Shown here in pieces: positions 16,395 through 24,632 of a DNA stretch of 64,000 bases. The number at the start of each line of letters is the position of its first letter. Within the stretch, counting starts at the first letter, position 1. The translations under genes and the position numbers were made by a program. Origin of the DNA: Candidatus Krumholzibacteriia bacterium (GTDB taxonomy: Bacteria; Krumholzibacteriota; Krumholzibacteriia; Krumholzibacteriales; Krumholzibacteriaceae); the NCBI GenBank assembly GCA_023131975.1, contig JAGLYV010000016.1, forward strand, positions 20,842 to 84,841, in the 5' to 3' direction. The notes under the pieces were generated by a model. The model saw only the letters and a list, made by a program, of their open reading frames with translations, did no database searches and was not told the DNA's origin.

Positions 16395-17945
16395 TCAAAA
16401 CGACCTCCGCATTCTTAGAATAAACCTCGGATCGAATTCTTCAGCATCAAGATCCTGGGCCATATAAAATCCCAGGAAAGGAAGAAATGACTCGCCCGAA
16501 AAACCTATTCCCGCAGTCTTCTTCCAGTTGTCGAAAGGTTCATCCAGAAACCCGAAAGGTGATTCGACATTTTCCGCTCTAGTCACGAGACCTATGTCCG
16601 AAAACAGTAAAAGGTCCCACCTGCTGTATATCCATCTGAATACTGGCAGATCTGGTAGAGACTTTCTCAGCTCGACGCTCAGCAGGGCCATCCGGTCACC
16701 TCTGCCCTCCGGAAAAGGAACATCCGAAGCACCTCTGACACCGGCATACCCATTGAGTGACCGCGACAATTGTAAGGGTAACTCTGAAAATGAAGAAAAG
16801 ATCTTTGTTCTCAGATCAAACTTCATTCTCCACGGCAGGTAATTATACCTTCGAACATCTATATCAAACGCCGTATATGAAAAATCCCCCGGACCGTCCG
16901 CTATCCCCTTCTCGACCCACAGGTCGAGCAGCCAGGCATTCTCTCTCCAGGCTTCCTCGCCTCTCGTGTCAACAGTCAGCCTGGTGGAGATTGCCAGCCG
17001 GGTCCCGTCATCTATGGATGGATTCTCTCTGTATTTATCCCTCGGGAAAAGGATCGAAGAAATCGCGTGCGCTTCAAGAGATATGTCCTTCTGAAATGAG
17101 AGTCTCGTTTCCAGGGTCATCTTCTTTTCCGAACTTACTCTGACACCGATCTCGCCCCCCTGCTTTTCCCAGTAATCAAGAAAATCGTCTCCGGTCATCA
17201 AAGCGAAGAAGCTGTTTTCGATACCTGACAACATCCAGTCGTCGTTCGTGAAAGTCCTCTTGTACCCATGAAGAAGAAGTTCCACACTGCACCCGCGCAG
17301 CGGAACCGAGAACTCGGCATCGAAACCGATAAACCCCGTACTCTTCTCCATCAGTGAAGGGCTGATCCATGCCTGTCCCTTCACATACGGATCCTTGTGA
17401 AGATCGTTCTCCCTCTTGATGCCGAATCCTATCGGCGTATAGTCCGTTCTTCCCGTCTTGTCTCCACCCAGGGCGAATTTCGTCTTTACCGCCTTGGGAT
17501 CATCATAATCGGTGAAAAGGATTATTCCCTCTTCCTCGAATTTTTGCGCGTCGAGTCTACACTCGCAATCGTATCGTGTGATCCGTCCGGCTATATTTGC
17601 GGCATGGGAAAGAAAATCACCACTGTTTACCAGAGTGACTTCTCCTTCTATCCTCGAAGCTCCAGTCATGATGAGTCGGCCCTGAATGACCCAGACATCC
17701 CCCGACAGGACGGCGCCATCCTGAATATCCAGAGACCCCGAGATAACGACGACAGGCCCGACAATCGAATCTCCAGAGGACAACATATATCCGCCATAGA
17801 AGAACCGCGCGTCCTGCAGATCGAGGGCGGATGTCAACCTCTCATGAGAGATCTTTTCGATGTCAGCTTCTTCAGCCTGAAGTCCAGTGCTACAGACCAG
17901 CAAAACCGATAATAAAACCGTAAGAAAAATCCTTCTGTAAGACAA
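16395..17945 (-). CDS. Outer-membrane beta-barrel with N-terminal bactofilin-like beta-helix
   Basis: About 516 residues from a TTG at 17945, chosen because it opens directly onto a signal peptide (LSYRRIFLTVLLSVLLVCSTGLQA) and has GAAGG 4 nt upstream. The frame is open from an ATG at 18065, but that would put 40 extra residues ahead of the signal. After the signal (~60-125) lie short repeats such as VVVISGSLDIQDGAVLSGDVWVI, the right-handed beta-helix pattern of bactofilin/polymer-forming proteins. The rest alternates amphipathic strands and ends in Phe (RFILRMRRSF), like BamA/TamA-type surface antigens. The N-terminus is presumably periplasmic. It is upstream of and tight against the ABC exporter. 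Function unknown. Confidence 0.75.
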   Translation of the reverse strand: MSYRRIFLTVLLSVLLVCSTGLQAEEADIEKISHERLTSALDLQDARFFYGGYMLSSGDSIVGPVVVISGSLDIQDGAVLSGDVWVIQGRLIMTGASRIEGEVTLVNSGDFLSHAANIAGRITRYDCECRLDAQKFEEEGIILFTDYDDPKAVKTKFALGGDKTGRTDYTPIGFGIKRENDLHKDPYVKGQAWISPSLMEKSTGFIGFDAEFSVPLRGCSVELLLHGYKRTFTNDDWMLSGIENSFFALMTGDDFLDYWEKQGGEIGVRVSSEKKMTLETRLSFQKDISLEAHAISSILFPRDKYRENPSIDDGTRLAISTRLTVDTRGEEAWRENAWLLDLWVEKGIADGPGDFSYTAFDIDVRRYNYLPWRMKFDLRTKIFSSFSELPLQLSRSLNGYAGVRGASDVPFPEGRGDRMALLSVELRKSLPDLPVFRWIYSRWDLLLFSDIGLVTRAENVESPFGFLDEPFDNWKKTAGIGFSGESFLPFLGFYMAQDLDAEEFDPRFILRMRRSF

Positions 17946-18139
17946 TAGACCTTCAATCCTTGTGGCTGTATATATCCTGTTTACTATCTTCCATCTGTCG
18001 ATATATATTCTATACGCTCCCACCAGATCTTTTGTTCCCCCCAGCGTGAAGTATTCTATTCGCATGACGGGCAGGTTTGCAACAGAATTGAATCTCTGGA
18101 ATCAATTATTCTGATGATCCCGCCGCATCTTTCCCGGAT

Positions 18140-21100
18140 CTATGCCGGCCTGGTCCTGATCGTTATCCACTCATACAGTACAGGCAATACAATAAGTGTC
18201 AGGAATGTAGATGATATCAGCCCACCTATGACCACGATCGCCAGGGGCCGCTGCACTTCCGACCCCGTACCTGAAGAAAGGACAAGAGGCAGCAGACCAA
18301 GAGCGGTAGTCACCGTAGTCATAAGTACCGGCCTGAATTTCGATAGACTCCCTGCTATCACAGTCTCCCTCAACCCGAGTCCCTTGTTCTTCAAATGACC
18401 GAACCTCGATATAAGAACAAGGCCATCGGTCAAAGCGATACCAAATAGCGCTATAAAGCCTATTGAAGATGGTATGCTCACATTTTCACCTGCCAGGGCC
18501 AGCGCAAACACGCCACCTACCAGGGCCAGTGGAATATTGAGCATGATCAGCAATACATCCTTGAATGAATTGAACAATCCATAAAGCATTATGAGTACAA
18601 AAAGTAACGTTATCGGCATAATGATCGCCAGTCTCCTGTCGGCGGCTTCCTGAAGTTCGAACTGCCCCCCCCAGGCCAGTCTATATCCAGGTGGCAGATC
18701 TACCGAATCGGCTACTACTCTCTGGGCCTCCCGTACAAAACCGCCGTTATCCCTGCCTCTCACATTGCACTGTACCGATATATAGCGCCTCGTATCTTCC
18801 CGGCTTATCTGTCTCAGGCCGGTGACCGTCTCTATCCTGGCAAGTTCCGATACCGGCACATTGAAGCCCTCCGGCGTTCGGATCAACATGCCGGCTATCG
18901 ATGTGTGGTCCTGGCGAAAATCCTCGTCAAACCTGACTGTTAAATCGAAGGCTCTGTCTCCCTCAAATACCTGCCCGACTTCGATTCCGGCAATCGAGTT
19001 CCTGATTATGTTCTGTATCACATATCCGTTGAGGCCGTACCTGGCCACCTGCTCGTCATCGATGGTGATCTGCAACTGGGTCTGACCATCGACCTGCTCG
19101 GTCCTTATATCTGAAGCTCCACTGATATCTGAAAGAAGCGAATTTATCTCATCCGCTTTTTCTTTCAACAAAGCCATATCATGCCCGAAAATCCTGGCAA
19201 CTACGGTTGTCCCCGCTCCTCCTACCAGTCCATCGATCTCATGTTTGACAGGCTGAGAAAAACTGAACGACACCCCGGGAAATCCGGCAACCTTTTCATC
19301 GATCAGTCCGACCAGCTCTTCCTGCGATCCCACATCTTTCCATTTGTTACCGGGCTTGAGATTGACTGTTATACAGGCATAATTTGTGTGATGCATGTGA
19401 GGTCCTACTTCACCGTACCCTATATCCGCGATTACAGATTCGATCGCATCGAATTCACCTAACAGTTGTGTGATCTCTCTGGTCGTCACCGTTATTTCAT
19501 CAAGAGAGATATTCGGATTCATGTAGGCCAGCACCTGGATAGTCCCTTCCTGCAATGTCGGGACAAACTCCCGCCCAAGTCGTTTAAACAAAAATCCACC
19601 CGTTAATACCAGCAGGACCATCCCCGAAATGACCGCGGTTCTTCGTCGCAGAAAAAATTGCAGGACAGACCTGTAATGATTCAGCATTACCGACTCCGAC
19701 ATCCTGCCCCTTCCAGCTCTATTCCCTTTCCTGTTCAGAAGCCGATAAAAAACCGGGGCGATCACCAGGGCATATATCAGGGCACCTGCCATAGTCACCG
19801 ATATCGCTGAGGCAAGAGGCCGGAACATCTTTCCTTCGATCTCTCCCAGTGTAAAAACGGGTATGAATACGATAATAATTATCACAGTGGCAAAAAAGAT
19901 CGGCCGTCCGACTTCCCCTGCGGCTGAAAGGATCTTTTCTGTCGGAGTAGCCTTATCGGTCGGGTCATCGAATGTCGTCTGGATCTTCTCCACCATGATA
20001 ATGGTGGCATCCACGATCATACCAAGGGCTATCGCCACACCCCCAAATGAGATCAGGTCGCCGGGGATACCACTCCTGTACATGATTATAAACGCGAAAA
20101 GAGTGGAGAATGGCAGAGAGCAGAGGACTATGAGGGCGTTTCGAAGATCACCGAGAAACAGGAACGAAACGAAACACACCAGAATGAGTCCCAGGATGAG
20201 GGCTGTCCTTACCGTACTTATACTGTTCCTGACTAATGAAGATTGATCATAAAATGTGACGATCTCGACCCCGTCAGGCAGTGTGCTGTTGATTTCCTCT
20301 ATTCTTTTCTTCAGTCTCTCGATCACTTCAAACGAATTGGCACCATGGGTCTTATAGACGCTTCCCGTCACGACCTCCTCGACACCGTCAAGGATCGCGA
20401 CACCACGCCTGAACGCGTTCCCATATTCGACTCTGGCCACATCACCGATGGAAACAGGTGTCCCTTCGATTGAGCGTATGACGATCCTTTCTATGTCCTC
20501 TATACTGTCGATGAGCCCGAGGGTCCTGACTACCAGTTCCTCCTGCCCACGCTCGAGTATCCCGGCTCCAAGATTCAAGTTGTTCATTCGGGTGGCATCG
20601 ATCAGGTCGTCCAGAGTCAGATCGAACTGCTGGAGTCTGCCGGGATCTACTCTTATCTGGTATTGCCGTACATGCCCTCCCTGGCTTATTACTTTCGCTA
20701 TTCCGGATTGAGTCTGAATTTCCCTTTTCACGATCCAGTCCTGGATTGTACGAAGCTCGGTGATATCGTGGCCATCACCCTTCAGATAGTAGGCCAGGAT
20801 CTTCCCCATTCCGCTGGCGATAGATCCCATTTCCAGCCCATGAGGCATACTCATGATCTCAGGAATATTCTCTTCCGCCTCCCCTATCCTCTCCGATACA
20901 AGCTGACGAGCGAGATATATGTCCACCTCATCTTCGAAATAAATGTTTACCGTAGAAAGGCCCAGGGAGGATATCGACCTGACCTTCTTCACCCCGGGGA
21001 TGCCTCTCATCGCGACTTCCACCGGCCTTGTCACGAACCGTTCCACTTCCTCGGCAGCCATTCCTTCAAGTTCTGCAAAGACCTGGACAAGGTTCGGACT

Positions 21101-21226
21101 GATGTCGGGAAACGCGTCAATGGATAGACGCGGCAGTGAATACAACCCTAATCCGCAGATGCCGACAAATCCGAGGACGACCATCCACCTGTATTTCAGC
21201 GCGTATTGGATAATTTTTTTAATCAT
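18140..21226 (-). CDS. czcA: CzcA/CusA-family heavy-metal RND efflux pump
   Basis: 1028 residues, standard for the HME branch of RND pumps. It exports metal cations across the inner membrane using the proton gradient. Visible: N-terminal TM1 then the HME block IDAFPDISPNLVQVFAELEG and EEVERFVTRPVE; TM4 with acidic GMIVDATIIMVEKI; large periplasmic loops; C-terminal GIALTDGLVLISRF, a repeat of the same motif in the second half. The length of ~1030, short of 1050-1080, fits CzcA. It follows the adaptor (18-bp gap) and has GGAG 8 nt before the ATG. Exact metal specificity is not readable here. Confidence 0.94.
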   Translation of the reverse strand: MIKKIIQYALKYRWMVVLGFVGICGLGLYSLPRLSIDAFPDISPNLVQVFAELEGMAAEEVERFVTRPVEVAMRGIPGVKKVRSISSLGLSTVNIYFEDEVDIYLARQLVSERIGEAEENIPEIMSMPHGLEMGSIASGMGKILAYYLKGDGHDITELRTIQDWIVKREIQTQSGIAKVISQGGHVRQYQIRVDPGRLQQFDLTLDDLIDATRMNNLNLGAGILERGQEELVVRTLGLIDSIEDIERIVIRSIEGTPVSIGDVARVEYGNAFRRGVAILDGVEEVVTGSVYKTHGANSFEVIERLKKRIEEINSTLPDGVEIVTFYDQSSLVRNSISTVRTALILGLILVCFVSFLFLGDLRNALIVLCSLPFSTLFAFIIMYRSGIPGDLISFGGVAIALGMIVDATIIMVEKIQTTFDDPTDKATPTEKILSAAGEVGRPIFFATVIIIIVFIPVFTLGEIEGKMFRPLASAISVTMAGALIYALVIAPVFYRLLNRKGNRAGRGRMSESVMLNHYRSVLQFFLRRRTAVISGMVLLVLTGGFLFKRLGREFVPTLQEGTIQVLAYMNPNISLDEITVTTREITQLLGEFDAIESVIADIGYGEVGPHMHHTNYACITVNLKPGNKWKDVGSQEELVGLIDEKVAGFPGVSFSFSQPVKHEIDGLVGGAGTTVVARIFGHDMALLKEKADEINSLLSDISGASDIRTEQVDGQTQLQITIDDEQVARYGLNGYVIQNIIRNSIAGIEVGQVFEGDRAFDLTVRFDEDFRQDHTSIAGMLIRTPEGFNVPVSELARIETVTGLRQISREDTRRYISVQCNVRGRDNGGFVREAQRVVADSVDLPPGYRLAWGGQFELQEAADRRLAIIMPITLLFVLIMLYGLFNSFKDVLLIMLNIPLALVGGVFALALAGENVSIPSSIGFIALFGIALTDGLVLISRFGHLKNKGLGLRETVIAGSLSKFRPVLMTTVTTALGLLPLVLSSGTGSEVQRPLAIVVIGGLISSTFLTLIVLPVLYEWITIRTRPA

Positions 21227-21244
21227 TCTGTTGACTCCATCTAC

Positions 21245-22576
21245 CTAGTGAGCGTGTCCGTGTCCACTACAGGAAGCATCGGGCGATTTCTCCAGTTCAG
21301 CCTTGATACGAAATGAGTTTGTGATGGCTATGACTTCGCCAGGGGATAGTCCTGAAACAATCTCTACCTTGTCGTCATTCATTCTTCCGACTGTGACTGT
21401 TCTCAGAGAAAAACCATCACCGTCCCATACGAATACGACCGACCCGTCATCCACATATTGTATTGCTGATCCGGGTGCAACCAGCTCCGCGGCAACATTA
21501 TCAATTACTATGTCGGCGGAGATGAATGTACCTGGCCTGAGCCTGCCATCCCTGTTCCCCAGAACGACTCTCGCAAGTGCGGTCCTTGTTTTACGGTCCA
21601 TGACAGGATCGATATGGCTTATCCGACCACTGGTGCCCAGCATCCCGTCTTTTGCGGATATGATCACTTCCTGTCCTACTGACAGGGACCCCATGTCGGA
21701 CTGATACAACCTGAGATCGGCCCACACGCTATCCAGATCGGAAAAAAGAAATATTTCATCATCGTCCGCTACGGACTCCCCCTCGGCCAGATGTTTTCTT
21801 ATCACGGTACCATCGAATGGAGCCCTGATCTCGTATAACGCGAAGTGTTCGATACTCGAGGAATCCAGGGCATCCAGCATCAAACGGTCAAATCCGAGAG
21901 CAAACAACTTCCTCTCCGAACTGTTCCTGCCGATCTCAGCTTCTACCAACCCGTTCTTCGCCGACAGGAATTCAGATTTTGAGGATATACCTTCCTTGAA
22001 CAACTTATCCTCCCGTTCGAAAATGGACCCAGCCAACCTCCACTCCTCTACAGAGGTAAGATATGCAGCTTTATAGTCCGCGAGTTCCCGGCTCTCTATG
22101 ACGGCAAGGATCTCCCCCGCCTTCACCCTGTCTCCCAGGTCGACTTCGACTTTCCTCACGATCCCGGCGACCCTTGGAACGATTTGAGCGGTTCGATCCG
22201 CGTTCAATACAAGTTCGCCTCTGACACGATGCCGAAGATCAAACATTCCCCGTCCAGTTTTCGCAACAGCGATTCCGTATCTGACCATATCTTCTTCTGT
22301 CATATGCACCAGGCCCTCGGCAATGGACTCATGATCATGATCGACCGGCAAGTCTCCGGCAGTATGTTCATGACCGTGATCCGCATCGTCCTCTTTCAAT
22401 GAGTGTTCATGATCATGACCTGAATGATCTTCATCCGTGGAGTGTTCATGGTCATGATCACCGGAACCCACCGGTGATTGACTATCACCTGCGCGCGGCA
22501 CCGATCTCATTGACGCTACCACTACGAACAGAATGACGAATATCGCTAAAATAACTACCTTCCAGTATCTCATCAT
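21245..22576 (-). CDS. czcB: RND periplasmic adaptor (CzcB/CusB type) with His-rich N-terminus
   Basis: 443 residues. After one membrane anchor or signal (VVILAIFVILFVVVASM) comes a ~50-residue stretch very rich in His, Asp and Glu (HDHEHSTDEDHSGHDHEHS and a second such block), and the protein ends in GHGHAH. These are clear metal-binding tracts. The central part is a membrane-fusion protein: lipoyl-like halves (VAGIVRKVEVDLGDRVKAGEILAVIESREL), coiled coil, then beta-barrel (IRAPFDGTVIRKHLAEGESV). It would deliver bound metal to the CzcA pump and bridge to CzcC. The start overlaps the czcC stop (ATGATGA) after AGGAGG. Confidence 0.93.
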   Translation of the reverse strand: MMRYWKVVILAIFVILFVVVASMRSVPRAGDSQSPVGSGDHDHEHSTDEDHSGHDHEHSLKEDDADHGHEHTAGDLPVDHDHESIAEGLVHMTEEDMVRYGIAVAKTGRGMFDLRHRVRGELVLNADRTAQIVPRVAGIVRKVEVDLGDRVKAGEILAVIESRELADYKAAYLTSVEEWRLAGSIFEREDKLFKEGISSKSEFLSAKNGLVEAEIGRNSSERKLFALGFDRLMLDALDSSSIEHFALYEIRAPFDGTVIRKHLAEGESVADDDEIFLFSDLDSVWADLRLYQSDMGSLSVGQEVIISAKDGMLGTSGRISHIDPVMDRKTRTALARVVLGNRDGRLRPGTFISADIVIDNVAAELVAPGSAIQYVDDGSVVFVWDGDGFSLRTVTVGRMNDDKVEIVSGLSPGEVIAITNSFRIKAELEKSPDASCSGHGHAH

Positions 22577-23955
22577 TTCCTCCTGCCATCATCGAGTCCC
22601 TCTTTAGCGACAGGACTTCCTGTCATACGCTCGATCTCCGCCCCGGCCGAATGATACCGGACAAGTGCATCGATATACTGCGTCCTTACTTCGAACAGCA
22701 TCCTTTGAGAATCGAGGACATTCAGATAATCACTCTTACCATTTTCATAGCTTTTTATTGATGCCTCGAATACAGCCTCCGCGCTACCGAGGATATTCTT
22801 CTTCAGTTGCGTAGCTTCGATATAGGCCGATGAAAACAAGCTGTATTCCTCGAACAGATCCATATTGACTCTCGAATGGACTTCTCTCAAGCTCTCGGAG
22901 GCGCCGGCAAGCTCATATCCCGCACGGAGCCTTGCTCCCTGGTTGCGGTTGCGCAAGGGCAGAGGTATCGACACCCCGAACATCAGTAGTTTCTCCCCCG
23001 ATTCATTATACTTTTTGATTCCGCCGTTGAGAGTAATGTCAGGGATCGCCAGGGCATTCTCCAGGTCGAGGGCCGCTTTCTTTCGCTCTACATCCAGTTC
23101 CCCCTGCCTTATCCCGTAATGATCTTTGAGCATGTCCTTAAACACTTCATACGAAGGAACAGGAACCGTCGAATCGAGACACCCCAGAGCGATATCGAAT
23201 CCAGGTCGCTCATCCCCCCATGTCGAAGATAATCTTCTGCGGGACTCTTCGAGTCTTCTGTTGCAGACATCATGCTGTATCTTCATCCTCGATAGAATGA
23301 CACCCGCTTTCTTCTCTTCGAGTACTGCGTCTTTTCCTGTTTCAACTCTTCTTTCAACCGATCGCAAAAGCTGCTCAGATATATTAAGAAGATCTTCAGC
23401 TATTGCCATTTTCTCCTGCGCCGCGACTACCTCGATAAACGCTTGCGTGACTTCGGTAAACAGACCCAGTCTGACTTCCTCGTAATCCCAACCTGCGGAT
23501 TGCTGTTCCAGAGAGGCGAGCCTTACTCGTTTACTCTTCTTTCCTCCGAGTTCGATGATCTTGCTAAGACGAAAAGAGAATTCCGACCCCTGAAAACCAC
23601 TCATCTCACCGGGACCTCCCGCATTCTCGACTTCGACTTCGAGCTCTGGATCAGGAGTGAGACCCGCCTGGATCAATTCTGCCTCACGCGCTCTCACATT
23701 CCAGGAAAATGCTCTCAAACGGGGGTTATGCATCAAAGCGAGTGCCAGACATTGAGAAAGACTGATCTCTCTCAGATCGATTGACGGTGCCGCATACTCT
23801 CCGATATCTCCAGTTTCAGCGACCGGATGATAGGTATCGTATTCGCTTCCCAGTTGTGCCGGTTCCGGCAGGACCATACTTTCTCCCGCTTTCCTACACC
23901 CCCCCCCGGCAACAGCCAATAGCAGCAGGATAACGATCATTGATTTTTTCGACAT
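22573..23955 (-). CDS. czcC: TolC-family outer-membrane efflux lipoprotein (CzcC type)
   Basis: 460 residues. The N-terminus is a lipoprotein signal (SMIVILLLLAVAGGGC) with Cys20 as lipid anchor. Two repeats of long alpha-helical hairpins plus strands follow (LREISLSQCLALALMHNPRLRAFSWNV, LVRYHSAGAEIERMTGS at the end), as in TolC/NodT proteins. It forms the outer-membrane exit duct of the CzcCBA complex. GAGG sits 8 nt before the ATG. Gene order C-B-A is the same as in Cupriavidus czc. The 103-bp gap upstream carries the palindrome listed separately. Confidence 0.93.
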   Translation of the reverse strand: MSKKSMIVILLLLAVAGGGCRKAGESMVLPEPAQLGSEYDTYHPVAETGDIGEYAAPSIDLREISLSQCLALALMHNPRLRAFSWNVRAREAELIQAGLTPDPELEVEVENAGGPGEMSGFQGSEFSFRLSKIIELGGKKSKRVRLASLEQQSAGWDYEEVRLGLFTEVTQAFIEVVAAQEKMAIAEDLLNISEQLLRSVERRVETGKDAVLEEKKAGVILSRMKIQHDVCNRRLEESRRRLSSTWGDERPGFDIALGCLDSTVPVPSYEVFKDMLKDHYGIRQGELDVERKKAALDLENALAIPDITLNGGIKKYNESGEKLLMFGVSIPLPLRNRNQGARLRAGYELAGASESLREVHSRVNMDLFEEYSLFSSAYIEATQLKKNILGSAEAVFEASIKSYENGKSDYLNVLDSQRMLFEVRTQYIDALVRYHSAGAEIERMTGSPVAKEGLDDGRRK

Positions 23956-24056
23956 AAACTTTTCCTCAGTTCAGCATCAAAGGAGGGTACACCCAGCCTG
24001 ATACTATTGCTGAAAGTTGAATTGATAATGATTTCTAATAAACTCGATCAGCGGGA

Positions 24057-24074
24057 GATCATGTCAACATGATC
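24057..24074. promoter_or_regulatory. Palindrome ahead of czcC
   Basis: GATCATGT-CA-ACATGATC, perfect 8-bp arms with a 2-bp centre. It overlaps the stop codon of the small exported protein and lies ~100 bp before czcC. On the minus strand it contains TTGACA. It could be a regulator operator for the efflux genes, or a weak mRNA hairpin; no T-tract follows. Confidence 0.35.
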
Positions 24075-24502
24075 ACGGTACGAAGAGAGATCAGAATCGA
24101 TCTCGTGGACTCAATAGACTTACCGATAAAACAGTCTGCTGATGAAATAGTATCCTGTGGATACGATTCAACAGGAACGGAATCGAGGGAAAAATATCCC
24201 GGCCAGCCTCCGTCCGGAAGAGAATAATCACGTTTCTGATGTTCGTGTCTGCCGGGTATGGCCTGCTCACAGCTCTGACTATGATCTGTGTGTTGAGAAT
24301 GATGGATTCCATCGGTTTCAATCGGGTGACAGGAATGTCCTGCTTCATCCGCCGGATGACATCCTTCCGATAGTCCCGGTGATTCAACGCAGAATATTCC
24401 ACCTTTCAGGCAGAACCCGATATCAGACAGGGAGAACACAACAAAGATGCTCAGAACGAGAATCGCGCTGTTTCTCTTTATGTTGCCGGCATTCATGAAC
24501 AC
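24059..24502 (-). CDS. Small exported His/Cys-rich protein upstream of czcCBA (CzcI-like position)
   Basis: 147 residues from a GTG at 24502, with GAGG 7 nt upstream (an ATG two codons later is possible). A signal peptide (SAILVLSIFVVFSLSDIGFC) leads to a middle part rich in His and Cys (CHPADEAGHSCHP, HHSQHTDHSQSC). The C-terminal part ends in a hydrophobic stretch (SILISLRTVIMLT). The sequence suggests periplasmic metal binding. In Cupriavidus a small exported protein, CzcI, occupies the same place and modulates czc expression; the analogy is positional, as no sequence match is claimed. A frame overlapping this one (24091-24402) also encodes His residues but has no ribosome site. Confidence 0.6.
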   Translation of the reverse strand: MFMNAGNIKRNSAILVLSIFVVFSLSDIGFCLKGGIFCVESPGLSEGCHPADEAGHSCHPIETDGIHHSQHTDHSQSCEQAIPGRHEHQKRDYSLPDGGWPGYFSLDSVPVESYPQDTISSADCFIGKSIESTRSILISLRTVIMLT

Positions 24503-24632
24503 TCAGACGCCTCTTTCACTGCTCGGGGCTTGAATCCAACTCTGACCCTGTAGGAAGTATACAACCTTTCAATAGTAAGATTCCAATTAATTCAGGGACC
24601 GGCAATTTTCCGGGAAGCCCATAATCAAAAAT

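Noticed and set aside
24091-24402. Alternative 103-codon frame inside the small exported protein gene
   Set aside because: No signal peptide or ribosome site; the other frame has both.
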